A stretch of DNA of 64,000 nt from Phialophora verrucosa (taxonomy: Eukaryota > Ascomycota > Eurotiomycetes > Chaetothyriales > Herpotrichiellaceae), in the NCBI GenBank assembly GCA_002099365.1, contig MSED01000001.1, positions 806,001 to 870,000 of the forward strand, given 5' to 3'. Of this stretch, positions 1-10,724 are shown in pieces. A model generated the notes under the pieces. That model was not told where the DNA came from. It saw nothing but the letters and a program-made list of their open reading frames with translations, and did not search any database. Position 1 is the stretch's first letter. Each line of letters begins with the position of its first letter. Position numbers and translations under genes: made by a program.

Positions 1-1003
1 CGAGATTTTCGAGATCCCAGACATGACAGCCGCAAATGCGTACAAAGATGCTGTTGCTGGTAAGTTGTTGCATTTTATCCTATGGCCATCGAGACGCTTG
101 CTGACTTTGTCAGGCGTTCATGGCATTTTCCATGTTGCCTCACCCGTGGCATTTGATCTGTGCACCTGGGATCAGGTGGTTGAACCAGCGGTACAGGGGA
201 CAATGTCTCTTCTAGAATCAGCATATTCGCAAGCAGGTGGTCAACTGCGCAGCGTTGTCGTCACTTCCTCCGGAACCACAGTTATCACGCCTGCTGAAGA
301 TGCGCCTCCAGGCTACATCTTCACCGAACATGACCAGAATACTTGGGCCATTCCGCTCGCAAAGTCGGTGCCTGCTGATTTCCCCAAGGACAAGCTCGGA
401 CCGCTTATGTATTCCGCATCGAAGGTCGCAGCAGAACAGGCAATGTGGCAGTTCCAAAAGGACAAGCGACCAAGCTTTGCTATCACCAGCATTCATCCTT
501 CAGTTGTTCTCGGCCCGTCGTTGAATCTACCCAGGAATTCAGAGGATCTTAATGTCAGTTTAAAGCCCATCTACGAAATTTACTCCGGCACACAGTCATC
601 ATATCCACCCCCGATCGGAACGGCCTCATTTGTCGATGTGAGGGATGTGGCAGCCGTGCATTTATGGGCATTGGAGCATCCTGAAGTGGCGGATGGGGAG
701 CGGTACATAACCTCAAGTGGATTTGCCCCGACTCAAGGTATGGTTGACCTGATGAGAGAACAATTTCCGAGTAATTCACGCATCGCCCTGGGAGAGCCCG
801 GGAAGGGCTATGTTGAAGGCCTTGATTACTGTGAACGGCGTGTGCCAGTGTGGTATCCCAACGATAGGATCCAATTGTGTGGGGTCAAAGCACACAAGGT
901 CATGCAAATCCGCTGGAGAACGCTAGGCGAGACCGTACGAGACACGGTACTGGCTTTTGAACAATTTTATGGCCAGAAAACGGGTCCGCGCAGAGACACT
1001 TGA
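1..1003 (+). CDS. NAD(P)-dependent extended SDR (GRE2/dihydroflavonol-reductase-like), 5' truncated by window
   Basis: Probable NADPH-dependent aldehyde/ketone reductase of the extended short-chain dehydrogenase family. The frame is open from base 1; the Rossmann GxxGxxG end lies outside the window, so the ATG at 23 is probably internal. A 54-nt in-frame intron (60-113, gtaagt...cag) interrupts the codons before 'VHGIFHVASPV', the usual substrate-pocket strand. The catalytic YxxxK is seen as YSASK (about base 410), preceded by the 'VVVTSSG' Ser strand. The C-terminal 'SFVDVRDVAAVHLWALE' block is typical of the GRE2/cinnamoyl-CoA reductase clan. It lies in the same direction as the next SDR and the hydrolase, so it may act on the same ketone or aldehyde pool. 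The substrate cannot be told. Confidence 0.85.
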   Translation, partial: EIFEIPDMTAANAYKDAVAGKLLHFILWPSRRLLTLSGVHGIFHVASPVAFDLCTWDQVVEPAVQGTMSLLESAYSQAGGQLRSVVVTSSGTTVITPAEDAPPGYIFTEHDQNTWAIPLAKSVPADFPKDKLGPLMYSASKVAAEQAMWQFQKDKRPSFAITSIHPSVVLGPSLNLPRNSEDLNVSLKPIYEIYSGTQSSYPPPIGTASFVDVRDVAAVHLWALEHPEVADGERYITSSGFAPTQGMVDLMREQFPSNSRIALGEPGKGYVEGLDYCERRVPVWYPNDRIQLCGVKAHKVMQIRWRTLGETVRDTVLAFEQFYGQKTGPRRDT

Positions 1004-1283
1004 GATGGGCGTACAAGCCGTGGCAGAACGGTGGGGAGATGTGTTGGGCTCGGCTGAAAAGACCATTCAATCATCGGCAAGCTGCAAGATTCATGGCCAG
1101 TTTCAACCGGCGGGGGCCGAGGCTCGGAACCCCTGACATTTCAACTAGGCAAGTTAATACAGTATTACCGCCTTGACTTTCCTCGCTTTATGAAGCCGCC
1201 CAGGCAGAGCAGCAATTGAGTAGGAATCTATCCAGTCTTATGTACGGCTTCCGAACCAAGCGCAAGGTTGAACAAGATTGAAA
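1004..1283. other. Intergenic, promoter of following SDR
   Basis: About 280 bases between two co-oriented SDR genes. No coding signal was seen; it presumably holds the terminator of the first gene and the promoter of the second. Confidence 0.5.
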
Positions 1284-2411
1284 ATGACTACGTTTGAAAT
1301 AAACGAGCGCCTTTTCCAGGAGCTGAAAGGCAAAGTTGTAATCATCACTGGTGCAGCCGCCTCCCGATCGACTCGTTCCATCCAGAACATCAAGGCTGAC
1401 GGAAGGTTGACCAGGAGCGAGCAGCGGCATTGGCTTGGCCACGCTGAAATTTTTCATTTCCCATGGAGCCCATGCGATTGCAGCGGATATCAACCCTCTT
1501 CCAGCCGACGTCCACGGGGCAGATTTTCGGCGAACAAACCTCACCTCCTGGGCCGAACAGGTGGCATTGTTCGACGAGGCCGTGAAAAAGTACGGTCGGA
1601 TAGATATTGCTGTCCTCAACGCCGGGGTCGGTGAGATCGAGGACGTATTTGTCGACCATTTCGACGCCAATGGAGCCTTGGTGGAGCCAGACTTCACAGT
1701 TCTCAAGGTCAACTTGATAGCCCCGATCGTGGGCACCAAGCTCGCGATCCATCACATGAGAAAGCAACCAGGCGGTGGATCGATTGTGATAACTGGAAGC
1801 GGTAAAGGTAAGCCATGACTGTATTCCAAACTGGCTGGGCGTCAAACCCGCCGGGCCTTCCGCATATGAATTCATGTGCTGACAGATTACTGAAACCATC
1901 AGCCTTCACGGGCGTCGGAGGTACTCCAATGTACGCTGCCGCCAAACATGGGGTGAGTACAAGACGCTGTCTTCTTTGTCCTCCTGTCAATGTCCATGAA
2001 TCTAGCTCTTGCAACATTGGCGTGCAGTGGCTAATGCTGTTCCCATGTTTATCTCAGGTCCTTGGCCTTGTACGGACATTGGGCCCAGATCTGCTTCGAG
2101 TTAATGTGCGGATCAACCTGATGTGCCCTTTCTGGACCGATACGGGCATCATCCCACCCGACTTGCTGGCGAAAAATGCCAGCGCTAAGCGATCCATGCA
2201 GCCTCCAATTGCCTGTGCACGCGCAATTGCACACCTGGGCATGGACCCGAGTTGCTCGGGAAAGGTCGTGTATGTGGCTTCGTCGACGTATACAGATGTA
2301 GACGCGGGTGTGATGGCGACTAGGCCATTGTGGCTCGGGCAGCGGAATCACGAGGATCGCGTCGTGTGGGAAGAAGATCCATCCAACGCCGAGTTCAGTA
2401 CGCCACTATAA
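1284..2411 (+). CDS. Classical short-chain dehydrogenase/reductase, four exons
   Basis: NAD(P)-dependent oxidoreductase of the classical SDR family. Start ATG at 1284. Three introns restore a continuous protein: 1351-1414 (gtgcag donor), 1808-1902 and 1953-2057. Splicing at the first gives the cofactor motif TGASSGIG right after 'GKVVII'; the unspliced frame lacks it. The NAG motif is 'VLNAGVG', the Ser strand is 'GSIVITGSG', and YxxxK is YAAAK just before the third intron. The C-terminus 'VRINLMCPFWTDTGI' matches the usual PG-type loop with Cys replacing the common Pro-Gly start. The protein is about 290 aa, normal for the family. It resembles 15-hydroxyprostaglandin-dehydrogenase-like fungal SDRs; the substrate is unknown. 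Confidence 0.88.
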
Positions 2412-2974
2412 GCAAATGTACATACTCAGATATTGAACTTAGAAGTTGAGACTTTGGAGCTGTCAAGGAGGAAATGATAAGTCAAGGGTCACTGACAGGT
2501 ATTATGGCAAGATTTGCAGCAACACCTGCGACTGTCATGGCAGGCAGTCAATCATTGCTCGATCACAAACATCTATGAAGGGCTACATAGACAAACTTAC
2601 GCTCCTTCTCCAACTCTGAGTCCTCCATGAAGGTCGGCGGTGGACAGCCTTTCACAAATCCCTGTGAGACCTACCAAGATAAACATAACAATCGCTATAT
2701 GCATAAGCGCCGGTTGAGTGAAGTGTCGGCCGCGGCATTGGCCGAGGAGTGTACGTGATGGGGTAGACTAGATTTCCTGGCATTTTCGACATCCTCGGCT
2801 GTCCTCAAGAAACTTCTACGTGAGTAAGTATGCGACGAAACAAGCTATTTTGCTGTGAGTGCAAGGAGAGTATAAAATGTGTTCAAAGAGTCTTTTCTCG
2901 CTCTGCATTCTGCCGACGTCATTCGGCCTGACAAGTCGAGATTGAAACCTGCGTATATCCGTCGAAGGCCCATC
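2412..2974. other. Intergenic, no gene seen
   Basis: About 560 bases between the SDR stop and the hydrolase start. The reading frame entering the hydrolase is open upstream of 2975 but has no in-frame ATG there. No RNA gene or repeat was recognised. Confidence 0.45.
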
Positions 2975-3991
2975 ATGCCCAACACCAAGATCGTCAACGT
3001 CCCTCACCTTGGCGGCATCGATGCTGCCTACCAGATGCCATTTCCCTTCCAGGCGGCAAAGCCGACGCTGGTCCTCGTCAACGCCATGACCACTTCGTCT
3101 GAGCTGTATCGACAACAGTTTGAGGATCAGAAATTGAACGACAGGATGAACTTGATCGCCATCGAGCCACTTGGCCATGGCCAAACCCGCGCTAAGAGCG
3201 AGCAATTCACTTACTGGGACACGGCCATTATGAATTTACAAGTAATGGAAGCGTTGGGGATTAAACGTGCGTTCGCTTTGGGCACGAGCCAAGGCGGATG
3301 GATTGTCGCCCGCATGGCATTGCTAGCACCCGAAAGAGTACGCAAGACTTGCCCCCTGATTTGTTGGATTGTGGCCCTCTGATACTAATACCGATGTGTA
3401 AAGATCCAAGGTATCATTCCTCTCGGAACATCTATGGACTATGAGTCTCCGAGGTCTCTAGCTTTGGGAAACTGGGACGGGCTCACGCAATGTGCTGCCA
3501 GTCGGGACGCCATGACCACGACTGAGCCCACTCCGGATTTTCGTCTTGACGACAGCTATGTCAAACTCATGATGAAAGTTGGGTTTGGGAAATTTGCCAC
3601 GCCCGCGATAGAATCGTTGTGGGCAAACGAGCTCAGAGTCAACTACTCTGGTGACGATGGCCGAAGACGCTGCCGAATGTGCTGGATCAACTTGGGCGAG
3701 CGTGATGGGTTGCACGGACGACTCCCAGATATCAAGTGTCCGGTATTATGGCTACACGTAAGTGAAGACTGTACTTTGCCGTCCATCACGCTTGGTGACT
3801 GATTGAATTGTGCCCAGGGGTCGGATGATGCTGCATTCACGGTTCGAAACGCCGAGGAGGAAATTAAGATGTTTACAAATGCAAAGGCGGCAGACTTGAT
3901 GGTTGTGGCCGAAGGCGCCCACTACCTTAGTGCTACTCATCCGAACGAAGTCAACACAGCGGTACTGGAGTTTATCGAAAAGCACTTCTAG
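2975..3991 (+). CDS. Alpha/beta-hydrolase fold protein, three exons
   Basis: Probable esterase, lactonase or C-C hydrolase of the alpha/beta-hydrolase superfamily. The first in-frame ATG is at 2975. Introns at 3338-3403 and 3758-3817 give an uninterrupted protein of about 297 aa. The nucleophile elbow is 'GTSQGG' (G-x-S-x-G), the acid is the Asp in 'WLHGSDDAA' formed across the second splice, and the base is the His of 'EGAHYLSATHP'. The oxyanion-hole strand is 'LVLVNAMTTS'. No signal peptide is seen, so it is probably cytosolic. It lies downstream of two reductases and near a Baeyer-Villiger-type enzyme and an esterase, which fits hydrolysis of an ester or lactone intermediate. The exact substrate is not evident. 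Confidence 0.85.
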
Positions 3992-4646
3992 ACGGGTATA
4001 TACGCTCGAATGAGCGATCAAGGGTCAATCCGGGAGCACCGGCTCTCACGTCAACGCTTGAGGACGCATGGGGATACGCTGTGGGCTCTGATCCTTGAAA
4101 GACTTGTTAATTACCACTTACAGTAATTATGGCTCTATCATATCCCACCAAAAAGCCTGGGTGATCCTGATTTCTCTTGAACTGCCGGTTACTGCTCTCG
4201 CTTGCAGAGCGGCCAAGGAGCCGCTAAAAAGAGTCCAAACTCATGCTGCCTACCTGGTGATATCTACCAGAGGATGAAAAGATGCCATCCTGGATGTTTT
4301 ATAAAATCGAATCCCACTCGTGCAAGGGTACCATGGTGTAGGCCGTACACAGGACCAGGCCAACTGTTGCAGCTTCTGCGAATTTGGAAGAGACACTTCA
4401 AGTCACCACTCATGCCAAAGCCGAGCACCTGTCCGGCATTTCCGGATTCCAGTGTTATCGATATGCGACTATCGAGTACAACGGTTTCAAGAGACTGCCA
4501 GCGGAGTTCCTAGTATTGTGAGGACACCGGCACTTTGTCAATGGGCTAGAAACTTCCTTATCCAGGAGCCAAGTGGTTGACATGATCTGGCCTATTTCTC
4601 AAGGTTCAGTGGCTCTCGTGACTCAGAGACAGCCCTCAGTCCATGA
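3992..4646. other. Intergenic between convergent genes
   Basis: About 650 bases between the hydrolase (plus) and the MCT-like transporter (minus). Short open frames here have no coding character. It presumably holds both 3' ends. Confidence 0.5.
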
Positions 4647-6306
4647 TCAAATCCTGGTTAACTGGAACGCTCGCTGAATGTTCTCGAGCTGCACCGTTGT
4701 CCATCTTGTACGAACGTGCTTAGCTCGCCTAGAAGGATCGATTTCCTTTGCCTCCGATCCGTTGGTCATGTTTGTCACGGCCCACGACCGCAGGAACAAC
4801 ATACAAATTGCAGCCGCCAGGAACACGAACCCTGTGAAGAGCTGGACGGGAAGGTACTTTGGGGTTTCTGTTCGGCGAAGTTTCAGTGCTATCGGCTCGC
4901 CAACTAGGTGGCAAAATGTTAGTGCAACGAAAGCTAGAGAACCAATTCTGGATGCTCACAAGTGGTGGGAAGCACAATGGTGAACCAAACGATCGACAAT
5001 GCAGCAGGTAGAGACTGAATGCCCATCACATCCGCGAGCAACGGCGCGAGCATCTGCCAAAGTTGTCAGCAAGGTAACCAAACCCTTTTCTCTCTTGTGA
5101 AATGGGGTTAACCCACCGCCCAAAAGGTCCCGCAGACAGTGCCGCCAAAGAAGGCATAGACGAGCAGCACGGAGTACGTGGTTGCCGATGTCCAAATGCC
5201 GAGCGAGAACAACGAGCACAGGAATGTCGCCGCCGTCACCATACTGATTCTTCCCACGCTGTCGCTGAAGTATCCAACGACTGGTCGACCGACAACCATG
5301 CCCAAATTGACAAGCGCTCCCGCTATTGCGCCCTGATGCACAGTCAAGCCAATTTGCAGGGCGTTGTCTGGAAGGGTGAAGAGTATGAGAGTGAAGCCAA
5401 GGGTACTAAGATAAGCCCATGTGAGGATGAGCAGGAACTCATATCGCTTGAGCAACTGAACGTCGAATGCCTTTTGGTTGGGCATGACGTGTCTGTTTCT
5501 GTCGCGCATGAGCATTGTGCAGGCGACGTTCATGACACAGGACACTATTGCTGTGATGCGGAAAGCCCAGTCGAGGCCTAGGTCCCGCATCATTGCTTCA
5601 GTTCCCAGACTGTATGCCAGACCGCCAACGCCGGAACCCGCCGCGGAGATCGCGGTTGCGAACGATCGCCTCCTGTTGAACCACTGTGGCACGATTCCCA
5701 CGGACCCCACGTACAGAAAGCTGCAGCCCCATCCAAAGCAGACACCCTGAGCGAGAAAGAGGTGCCAGGTCCGTGTTGCGAAGCTGGATGCCACAAGGGC
5801 GGCCGATTCGAGGATGATTCCGATTGCCAGTGTCAGGCGGGTACCAAACTTCCTACCCACGAATGTAACCAAAGGGGCGATGAACGTTACTTGAGACATA
5901 GCAAGACCTCCGATGAAAGCATATGATGTCTCCGACGTGCCGGGAAACGCGTCCACTTGAAAATAATGGGCGAGGTAGACCCCAAAAGCCTAGAGGACGT
6001 GATCAGACGTGACAGGGCGGACCCAAGGGAAGAGAAGGTACTGACGCCGTTGACCCCCCAGGTATTTGCGCTGATGAAGAACATGCAGACCACACAGACC
6101 CAGCCATAGCCTCCGTCGGGGGACTTGTCGTTCTCGGCAGAATGAGGTGCATCATCCTCGACTTTTGACATTCTCCGTACTTGGACTGCTTCCGTCGCGA
6201 AAGATTCATCGTTCCCATCATGGTCCTGTTCCCTCGCCGGAATGCTCAAGGTACTGTCCTCGTAACACGACCTTTGGAAGTTCGAATCGCTCGTATGCAA
6301 AGACAT
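4647..6306 (-). CDS. MFS monocarboxylate-transporter-like permease, four exons
   Basis: Plasma-membrane transporter of the monocarboxylate porter branch of the major facilitator superfamily. A hydrophilic N-terminus of about 65 aa leads into 'SPDGGYGWVCVV', the hallmark DGGYGW of MCT proteins at the first membrane helix. Exons read from high to low coordinates are joined by introns at 5990-6045, 5054-5116 and 4904-4959. The joined protein (about 480 aa) shows the expected twelve hydrophobic segments, including 'FGWGCSFLYVG' and 'PQWFNRRRSFATAISAAGSG', another family signature. The last exon ends in a basic tail with stop at 4647-4649. In this cluster it may import or export a carboxylic acid produced by the hydrolases. 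The start at 6306 is the first plausible ATG. Confidence 0.88.
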
Positions 6307-7470
6307 GACCAGCTGACGCAGATGTTGGATGAAAAGCTCGTCGGAGAAGGAAACATCAACGCCATAGCGATGGCTTTATATCTCGGGGGGAGTGAGGACT
6401 CGCATCGCCGGCGCTCTATTGGTCAATTCGGGAGCAACAGCGACTTACAGCATCTGGGGCACTTGACTCATTTCGACACAACGTACACAAAGGGAGGTGC
6501 AGCAGTATATCCACATGTCCCACATCATGGTGTTCCCAATCTTCTACCACAGCTCGCAGGCTTGGCGGGTGGTCCCTGCTCCCAAGCCATCGGCGAATAC
6601 ATGGGCGGCGACGGCGCACTCGTGACCCGCGCATTCTGACCTGAGAAGACAGGTTGGGAGAGTGAATTCACCCTAGCACATCGTGTAATGAGGCCTTTGG
6701 GCGAAAGAATACCTACAGTAGAGGCGACGCTACTCTTATTCCCGCGGAAGTGCACACGCAGATCTCAAGTTCCCCGAAGTGACCGAGATCACTGGAGACG
6801 GAACTACTGTGTCTTTGTGCCGGACGGAGATTCCGCTTCTTGAGGTCGCGTTAGTTCTGTAGCGAAGCTGATGGATCGATTCCGGTCTATGCGCTCGCTA
6901 CGAGGATGATGATATCTGGCGAGAGAACAAAGGTCAGAGCAGGAAGAGGACCACGAGTCTGTACGAGATTGCCCTGTCAACAAGTCGACGCGGGTGTGAC
7001 TCGCTAGGACTTGCTGTTCCGGGCTAGCCGGGTCACGACAATATCTACATAACGACTCTCTCTCTGCGACCCACAAGATACTTTCTGTAAGAGTGTCGCG
7101 GTCAGCTTCCTGGGAACAAAATCTGGGATGAAAAGCGACGGGAAAACCCCCCCTGTTGCCTAATGTCAGGCTTGGCGGACTGACCTCGGACGACAAGGAG
7201 CCTGGCAGCCCCCCAATAGAAATAGAATGAACTGTTTTCGCATCAACAGCTGAGGTGCCGAGAATCTGAGTCACTCGCCATACAAACACACTCTCTCTAT
7301 ATCTCCTAGTTGGTTCCCCGCCGGGCTTCGAGTGATGACTTTTCAATTGCTTCAAGCATGGACTCTTTAGGGCGAGCTATGAAGAGGACCAATCCGGTGA
7401 CCCTTGCCGACTGTTTGACTCCAGGGTCGCACGCCCTGTCTGTCGAGATCCCGCTATCTTGAACCCCTCC
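6307..7470. other. Promoter of MCT-like gene and 3' end of sugar porter
   Basis: About 1.16 kb without a convincing gene. A 183-codon open frame on the minus strand (6804-7355) has no recognisable domain and looks like chance. Confidence 0.4.
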
Positions 7471-9574
7471 TTAATGCTTGGGATTCCCAACACTGTCAAC
7501 ATGTTCCACTGACGGCCCGTGACCAGCTAGGCCCTTTTCCAAGTGTGGCTCTTCCGAACGTCGTCCTGGTCCAGTGGCCTCAGTTGCGACCCTATGCACG
7601 TGGCTACCACCATGTTCATCGACAATCAATTCATGTGTGCGGTGATCGACGTGCAAGTCTTCGGCATAGACGGCAACCTCATCACCAAAGAGTTTTGCCA
7701 TCTCCTCCAAAGGAATGTTTTTCGTCTCGGGTAGGAACCACCAAACAACGATGGCCCCGAGGCCGGATATGATGATGAAGACCAGATAGAATTTCCATCC
7801 AATGTGGGAAAAGGCCTGTGCAAGTTAGGATTGATCAGGAATGGGTCAAGAGAGGATCCCTTACCGTGGCTGCAACTTGCAGGTACACCAAATCCGTCAA
7901 GGCGATTACACCGATGCTCAGAGCTAAACCTTTGGCTCTGAGATGATTCGGGAAGAGCTCCGAGTAGAACACGACACCTGCGACGTCGATGCCGATGCTG
8001 TAGACCAACAAGAACAGATAGGCGGCTGCCACGCCCATTCGCAAGCCGGCCTTGTTTGTGGCTGCCTCGGCAAAGGAGCTAACCATGGCAGCCTCCAGGA
8101 TGAGCGAGACACAGCAGCCAGACACTCCGAGGATCAGGAGTGGTTTGCGACCAGTCCAATCCATTATCAAGGCTCCAATAAGATTGCCGATGATCCCGAC
8201 AGAGATCCAGCCACACTGGAAGATCAATTGATAAAGGGTATCATAGCCGAGCGCCTTGTAAATGGTAGGACCTAGGCATTTGTGAGGAATGGTTCAAAAA
8301 ATGGAAAGTGTGGCCATACCATAGTTGTTAAGGACGAGAACACCTAGGATTTCGTTAGATGAAACTCTTACAAGAGGGAGAATTAGCAAACCTGTTGATT
8401 GTCCAATAAAGGCAAATCCCATGGCCATAAAGGTACGCTTGCGATAACTAGGACGACGGAACATTTCGAGCTGTACAGAGTCAGGAAAGCTCGGAGATCA
8501 CAGAGGGGACATTTACCCAACCAGGCTCCATGGTTCTGTCCAACTCGGCTTGCTTGGACATCTGATAAAATTCGCCGCGGGCAAACTCTTGGTCGGGGTC
8601 GTTTTTGGATGAGTGGAGTTTGAACACCACTTCCCTTGCCTCGTCGATTCTTCCTTTCATAAGAAGGAATCGAGGCGACTCGGGGATGATAAAGCAGACA
8701 CCAACCACCATAACGGGCCAAATGAGAGCGATGCCCAAAGGTGCACGCCACTGGGTTTGTGGGTCATCCACATAGTAGAACGCGAGACCCCTTGATACGC
8801 ATCAGCAACAGATACTGACAAAAGAGTCGAAAAGACGATGAGACTTACATATAGGAAGCCAGGCCATAACCCAAGGCAATGTTGACACCATTCATCCCTA
8901 CCATAAGGCCACGGAGGCCAGGAGGGGCCAACTCGGCGGAATAGTAAGGCGCTGCTCTGGTTAGCAGTTGACTGTGAAGTTCCCGCTTCAAATCTCAACA
9001 TACTGACGGCCAAATAACCCCAGCTTCCAGCTCCTGCAAAAAATCGAGCGACAATGAACATGGCGACATTTCTGCTACCGCAAAGCATTGCGCCTCCGAA
9101 GATGGATAGAAGACCACAGTAATGGAAAGCAGCCTTTCTTCCCCACTTGTCGGCCACATATCCTGCGATGAAGACGTTGATGGCTGCACCCGCTTGAAAG
9201 ACCTGCGGTTGTTGTGAGCAAGAGGGATGCGAACATCCAGCTGAAACTGTGTAGCCGGGAGGAATAGGCATGAAGCTTGTTGGTGGAGAGCAGAAAGGTT
9301 CCACATACCCCAGACATTGCGCCGATGAGACCATCTGATCCTGATTCTTGTTAGCCGACCGTCAAGAACGTTCCTCGTCTGAGTCTCTACCTGGAGTCAT
9401 AGCTGGAGGATCTTGCGTGACATCAAGCAGACCCATATACACCAGAAACGATGGCTGCGCGAGGGTGACGCCGATGATACTGGCTGGATAGCCAAACGCA
9501 ATCTGCCCCAGAGAGACCATGAAGCAGATGAAAAAGTTCCATCCGCTCCAATGTCTTTCAGTGCCGAAAGCCAT
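7471..9574 (-). CDS. MFS sugar-porter family transporter, nine exons
   Basis: Proton-coupled sugar or polyol/quinate-type transporter of the plasma membrane. Start ATG at 9574 ('MAFGTERHWSGWNFF'). Eight short introns are needed. One exon (8320-8343) is only 24 nt and encodes 'VLVLNNYG'. Family motifs in order: 'GSDGLIGAMSG' in helix 1-2, 'DKWGRK' (D-R/K-x-G-R-R/K), 'PESPRFLLMKGR' after helix 6, 'MDWTGRKP' after helix 8, 'SELFPNHLRAKG' after helix 10 and 'PETKNIPLEEM' after helix 12, all in canonical order. A His-rich C-terminal tail of about 60 aa follows. It is transcribed divergently from the Zn2Cys6 gene at 10725, so the two share 1.15 kb of promoter and the regulator may control it. The substrate is not decided by the motifs. 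Confidence 0.9.
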
Positions 9575-10724
9575 GATGGGCAAAATTGCTCGTGATCAGT
9601 AAGGGAGCGCAGGCAACAAGTGAAGTCTGGCGAAGAGGAGCGGACTCTGGAGAAGAGGAAGCCAGCTATCTTTGTAGTCTTTCTCCTTCATCTTGAACAC
9701 GACACTTCAAACCTAGGTCGAGGCCTTCTCAGACCCGAATACCTACCGCGGGTATCCTGATTTGGAATCCAATCATGCAGGGGCAGGGCGGAATTCAAGC
9801 GTGACGGTGGCTTTGTACCTCCTAGTGGTTCGCTCTTCTTTTCACCTCGTCTTTAGTCGGAAGTTTCCCCTCATGAGAGACGCCCCAGGGGAGTTTTGAC
9901 GACGCGCTCCAGCCATCGAATCCTTCGCTCATCGAGAAAACGGCTTTTCATGCGATGTGGGAAGAATATTACCAGCTACTCTAGCCGAATTGGTTGATTG
10001 CCACCTTTGCAAAAAGCGGCCACTCTGAGTGGGCGGTCGGCAACAGCCAGCCATCGAGTAATTGCAATCGAGTCGTCGCCTAATAAGGATATGCTGATCG
10101 CTCTGAATTCTAATCCAAACATCAGTGGATGTCATTGAATCAATTAGCCACATAAGAGAGCGCCCAAATGCCATTGTGCGGAGAGAAGGGGTCATGCCCT
10201 TGAAAAGTCAGGCATAGACCATGTTCCTGCAACTTAGCTTGATAACTTCCTCGAGCCAGATGGAATAACATCGCTTGGATTATCCTCTCCGCACCCAGAT
10301 AGCCTATTTTACCTCCCAGCCTTTAGAGATAATTACTCGTAGACGGGCTAACAAAGTCATAGCAACTAATACCGAGGGCGCTAGCGGACATGACCAATGA
10401 TAGCGTTTATACGGAATAACGGTCCCTTGACACGGACTAGTACAAGTCCTCGTCGTCCTCCAGACCCCGTCCTCCGCACTCCGCAGTCCCTAACCTCGGC
10501 TCCACCATTTCTCCCTGCACAAGTCAAGTCGAGACGGGCCTGGGCAGGTCTTGGGTCGAATGGGGGAGTTCCACCTTTTGGAGCGCAAGCAGTGGGCGAG
10601 AACCAACCATCTGCCTGGGCTCGAGTTGTGGCCGAGGAATAACTATCGGCTCGCGTTCTTCTGAGGTCCTCGACATCGAACCGTCCCAAAACTACCCTTG
10701 CACCCCAGTCTGTCTGCCGGCGAA
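9575..10724. promoter_or_regulatory. Divergent promoter, sugar porter / Zn2Cys6 regulator
   Basis: This 1.15-kb stretch separates two divergent genes. It contains a CCGCGG core at about 9746-9754 ('taccgcgggta'), a plausible zero-spacer CCG/CGG site for a Zn2Cys6 protein. No TATA element could be assigned with confidence. Confidence 0.4.

Noticed and set aside
6804..7355. 183-codon minus-strand frame
   Set aside because: No recognisable domain and no splice or start support; lies in the promoter of the MCT-like gene.
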